Assembly (NCBI GenBank): GCA_022450155.1
Contig: JAKUQR010000001.1
Coordinates: 157,869 to 193,003 of the forward strand
DNA length: 35,135 nt
Direction of reading: 5' to 3'
From: Gammaproteobacteria bacterium
GTDB lineage: Bacteria > Pseudomonadota > Gammaproteobacteria > Arenicellales > UBA868
Positions 33,407 to 35,135 of the stretch are shown in pieces. Within the stretch, counting starts at the first letter, position 1; the number at the start of each line of letters is the position of its first letter. The translations under genes were made by a program, and so were the position numbers. The notes beneath the pieces were generated by a model. It was not told where the DNA came from, made no database searches, and saw nothing but the letters and a program-made list of their open reading frames with translations.

Positions 33407-33740
33407 AAGGCATTCTCATGATGAGTTTAAGATAAAACCCCAACTTTTGAGTTCGGGGAAGCGCTATTACGCAATGGATAGTTAGCAGACCAGGGTAACT
33501 GAAATACTCTGACGGAGTGGGAAAATCTGTAGTTGCAGTTCTAACACCATTTGGTTGCCAGTTTTAATAGACTGGCCGGGATGCGAGTCTGACTAAGCCA
33601 ACAACAAATAGCAACCCTGATACGCTCTACTCCCGGTGTGCCGTTCACCAATTGGAATACGCGCGCTCGATAATTTCAGGGTTGATCCGTTTATTTCGGA
33701 CAACAGACAGTTTGTGTAATTGTCTAAACCGTTGATTCTA
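33407..33740. other. Gene-free region between the RRM gene and the tRNA relic
   Basis: About 330 nt with no convincing gene. Apart from the terminator at 33429-33458 it holds a perfect hairpin GCCAGT (33557-33562) / ACTGGC (33571-33576) with an 8-nt loop. An open minus-strand frame at 33593-33793 runs through the tRNA relic and has unnatural composition. The RRM gene promoter should lie here or beyond. Confidence 0.5.
33429..33458 (-). terminator. Terminator/attenuator hairpin just upstream of the RRM gene
   Basis: Read on the minus strand: CCCC-G-AACT, loop CAAA, AGTTGGGG, then TTTTATCTT. The stem has 8 bp with one bulged G. It would stop transcription coming from the tRNA relic or hydrolase side only about 27 nt before the RRM ATG. 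It may act as an attenuator of the RRM gene rather than a simple gene end. Confidence 0.7.
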
Positions 33741-33810
33741 TGTCGCGCCGGGAGGGATTCTAACTCCCGACTTCGTGGTTCGTAGCCACGCACTCAGATC
33801 CCCACTTCAC
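33741..33810 (-). pseudogene. tRNA-Arg(ACG) relic, 5' part missing
   Basis: The minus strand reads GAGTG, a perfect anticodon arm CGTGG-CTACGAA-CCACG with anticodon ACG, a variable AAGTC, and a T-arm GGGAG-TTAGAAT-CCCTC. It then gives the 3' acceptor strand CCGGCGC and GACA in place of discriminator plus CCA. It aligns with gammaproteobacterial tRNA-Arg(ACG) from the D-loop onward. The 5' acceptor strand and 5' D-stem are missing, the T-loop has A for the invariant C (TTCGAAT), and the T-stem has an A-C mismatch. It therefore cannot fold as a working tRNA. It may be a decayed gene or an old integration-site remnant. Confidence 0.68.
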
Positions 33811-33935
33811 CCTAGAAAAATAGGACTTTCTCTATATTATTTTGACTCCACGCGTTGGGCATTTTACGAAGTTTTTCACCTAGTACGATGGGTTTTCTAG
33901 TTTCAGTGAGCGGATAAAGGAGATACGACTGTACT

Positions 33936-34754
33936 TCAACTCAGAGTGCTTCTTTGGTTCATCAAAAAATTCAGCACCGCTTGATTGAAAAGCTCTTCTT
34001 CTTCGATGTTAATCAAGTGGCCAGAGCGGGGAATCTCGATGAACTCGCTATCGGGAATGCGCGCTGCGATCATTCGGCCGGTTCCAGGCGGACAGAGGCC
34101 GTCGTGTTCGCCGTAGACCAATAGACTTGGTACGCTAACGGATTCCCAATCGAGCCCCTTGTCGTGGGTTACCGTCGATTCGATGGTTTTGATATAGCTT
34201 TCCTTATGCAGTTTTTCCATGCTTCGGACTAACTGCCGATAGTGCATCTCGCTTGCCTGGGGACCAAGCAGGGATTTTGCGACCCCTGGAGCAATGTCCT
34301 TTGGGTCTTTGCCATCTTCTTTCAGGGGCTTCAGACGGAGTTCAGTAAACTTTTGGCGTTCCGATTCGCTCATACCATCAGCAAAACTGGCGAGCGTCGC
34401 GACCAGAATAAGTGTGGCAACTCGATTAGGATACAGACGATAAAAATCCTGGATAATCCTACCACCCATAGACAGGCCACACAGGTGCGCCTTTTCAACA
34501 CCGAAGTGATCGATCAGAGCGAGCAGGTCACGGGAGAAATCCTCAAATTCAAGGGCGCCTTCATAATCGTCGCTATTGCCGTAGCCACGGGCGTCCCAGG
34601 CCACCGTATGGAACTGCTCGGAAAACGCCTCAACCTGCTGGGTCCAATTAGTGCGGTTGCCGCCGATCCCATGTAGTAGTACCACTAATTCTCCATCACC
34701 GGCGTGATCAATCGCAATTGCTGGATTTTCCAGGATGCGTTCAGTTTGGATCAT
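33936..34754 (-). CDS. Alpha/beta hydrolase
   Basis: A 272-aa alpha/beta-hydrolase-fold protein. The oxyanion region is 'LVVLLHGIGGNRTNW', the nucleophile is S95 in 'LCGLSMGGRI', and the acid and base lie in 'LLVYGEHDGLCPP' and 'IPRSGHLINIEEEE'. It resembles enol-lactonases (PcaD-like) and other C-C or ester hydrolases of the family; the substrate is unknown. The frame is open upstream, with ATG at 34805 and TTG at 34847, but the extra residues look non-coding and no start has a clear Shine-Dalgarno. I chose the ATG at 34754. An AroM-family gene lies about 160 nt upstream on the same strand. Confidence 0.88.
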   Translation of the reverse strand: MIQTERILENPAIAIDHAGDGELVVLLHGIGGNRTNWTQQVEAFSEQFHTVAWDARGYGNSDDYEGALEFEDFSRDLLALIDHFGVEKAHLCGLSMGGRIIQDFYRLYPNRVATLILVATLASFADGMSESERQKFTELRLKPLKEDGKDPKDIAPGVAKSLLGPQASEMHYRQLVRSMEKLHKESYIKTIESTVTHDKGLDWESVSVPSLLVYGEHDGLCPPGTGRMIAARIPDSEFIEIPRSGHLINIEEEELFNQAVLNFLMNQRSTLS

Positions 34755-34917
34755 GGACCGTTTTGGGGGAAGACTATAGGTTTCATTGGGAGAATTGCGT
34801 TTCATTGTGAGACTGAGTTTTTTCGAGTTGCTGTAAGTGCTTGCCAATTTGGTTTGTCGACATACAAAATAGCGTCAGGATTGCCCATCGATCCCGCGCA
34901 CCTTGGTGAGCAGCGAT

Positions 34918-35135
34918 CTAATGGACGAGTTCGGCGATCATCCGGGCCAGCATGGAACTCAGCAGCAGCACCGGTTTGCCGGTGCCCTGCTGCACCGTTG
35001 ACTTCATTTGCTCGTTCATGCCCATGCAGTTGAGAAACACCAGGTCCACCTGGTGCTGAGTCATCTCTCCGCTGACCCGCTGCCACTCGTTATCCCGATC
35101 GGCTACCGGCAGGTACGGCGAACCGTGGGTGACGA
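34918..35135 (-). CDS. AroM family protein, C-terminal part (runs off window)
   Basis: The last 71 codons of a minus-strand gene ending at TAG (34920-34918). The peptide includes 'VTHGSPYLP', 'QHQVDLVFLNCMG' and 'KPVLLLSSMLARMIAELVH'. These align with the C-terminus of AroM ('ADVVVLDCLGF...VPVLLSNVLIARLAAELL'). AroM is an Asp/Glu-racemase-like protein of uncertain function named for its location next to aroL in E. coli. Its Cys in the DLxxLxCMG segment matches the conserved Cys of that fold. The 5' end is outside the window. It precedes the alpha/beta hydrolase on the same strand. Confidence 0.75.
   Translation of the reverse strand, partial: VTHGSPYLPVADRDNEWQRVSGEMTQHQVDLVFLNCMGMNEQMKSTVQQGTGKPVLLLSSMLARMIAELVH

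Noticed and set aside
33593-33793. Minus-strand 66-codon frame across the tRNA relic
   Set aside because: Its first part is the translated tRNA relic and the rest has no coding character.
34802-35086. Minus-strand 94-codon frame at the right edge
   Set aside because: The AroM-family frame in the same strand covers most of it and has clear homology; this one has shadow-like composition.

Overview
The window reads as a chromosomal segment of a free-living gammaproteobacterium, and the gene repertoire suggests an aquatic heterotroph. The best evidence is the conserved core block ypjD-like / ffh / rpsP-rimM-trmD-rplS / (TPR protein) / xerD at 6.4-13.7 kb, an arrangement known from Pseudomonas and relatives. 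Around it are many genes for catabolism and export: M20 hydantoinase/carbamoylase, MmgE/PrpD, enolase superfamily, Zn alcohol dehydrogenases, a DAO-type FAD oxidase, a CaiB-type CoA-transferase, a Rieske oxygenase, a BetC-like choline-sulfatase and three EamA/DMT exporters. Base composition looks mildly GC-rich through most of the window and more AT-rich by eye at about 31.8-34 kb.

Layout. (1) 1-1.46 kb, minus strand: M20 amidohydrolase, then a previously easy-to-miss 47-codon ORF, then the start of an MmgE/PrpD-family gene; the stops and starts are 0 and 5 nt apart. (2) 1.67-4.1 kb, minus: EamA exporter, periplasmic TlpA-like thioredoxin, EamA exporter. (3) 4.2-5.1 kb, plus: CnoX/YbbN-type thioredoxin-TPR protein. 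(4) 5.2-6.3 kb, minus: glutathione-dependent formaldehyde dehydrogenase. (5) 6.4-12.8 kb, minus: xerD, a TPR-like exported protein, rplS, trmD, rimM, rpsP, ffh. (6) 12.9-15.3 kb, plus: CcsA/YpjD-type membrane protein, DUF924 protein, TupA-like tungstate-binding protein without its transporter. (7) 15.3-18.9 kb, minus: FAD oxidase, Zn-ADH and mandelate-racemase-like dehydratase, a likely catabolic operon. (8) 19.1-20.3 kb, minus: exported protein with a C-terminal DUF4329 domain carrying a JAMM-like HxH...SxxD motif. (9) 20.5-22.1 kb, plus: EamA exporter coupled to a 4'-phosphopantetheinyl transferase. (10) 22.1-24.1 kb, minus: ManC and a LOG-family protein. (11) 24.3-25.2 kb, plus: CysK-like cysteine synthase. 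(12) 25.3-28.5 kb, minus: GST, CaiB-type CoA-transferase, Rieske oxygenase. (13) 28.7-31.85 kb: isochorismatase-like hydrolase, polysaccharide-deacetylase-like hydrolase, and betC broken by a one-base frameshift. (14) 31.85-33.94 kb: gene-poor stretch with a DUF3764-like protein, a small unknown protein, an RRM protein, a strong hairpin terminator and a 5'-truncated tRNA-Arg(ACG) relic. (15) 33.94-35.1 kb, minus: alpha/beta hydrolase and the end of an AroM-family gene.

How the parts fit. The core block supplies ribosome maturation, tRNA modification, signal-recognition targeting and chromosome-dimer resolution. The accessory blocks look like separate small catabolic cassettes. A speculative link is that BetC (choline-O-sulfate), a GbcA-like Rieske oxygenase and a formaldehyde dehydrogenase could all serve methylated-osmolyte breakdown. 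No mobile element, phage gene, CRISPR array or intact rRNA/tRNA was seen. The most unusual items are the JAMM-like exported protein, the coupled 47-codon ORF, the tRNA-Arg relic, the terminator just upstream of the RRM gene, and the single-base betC lesion.
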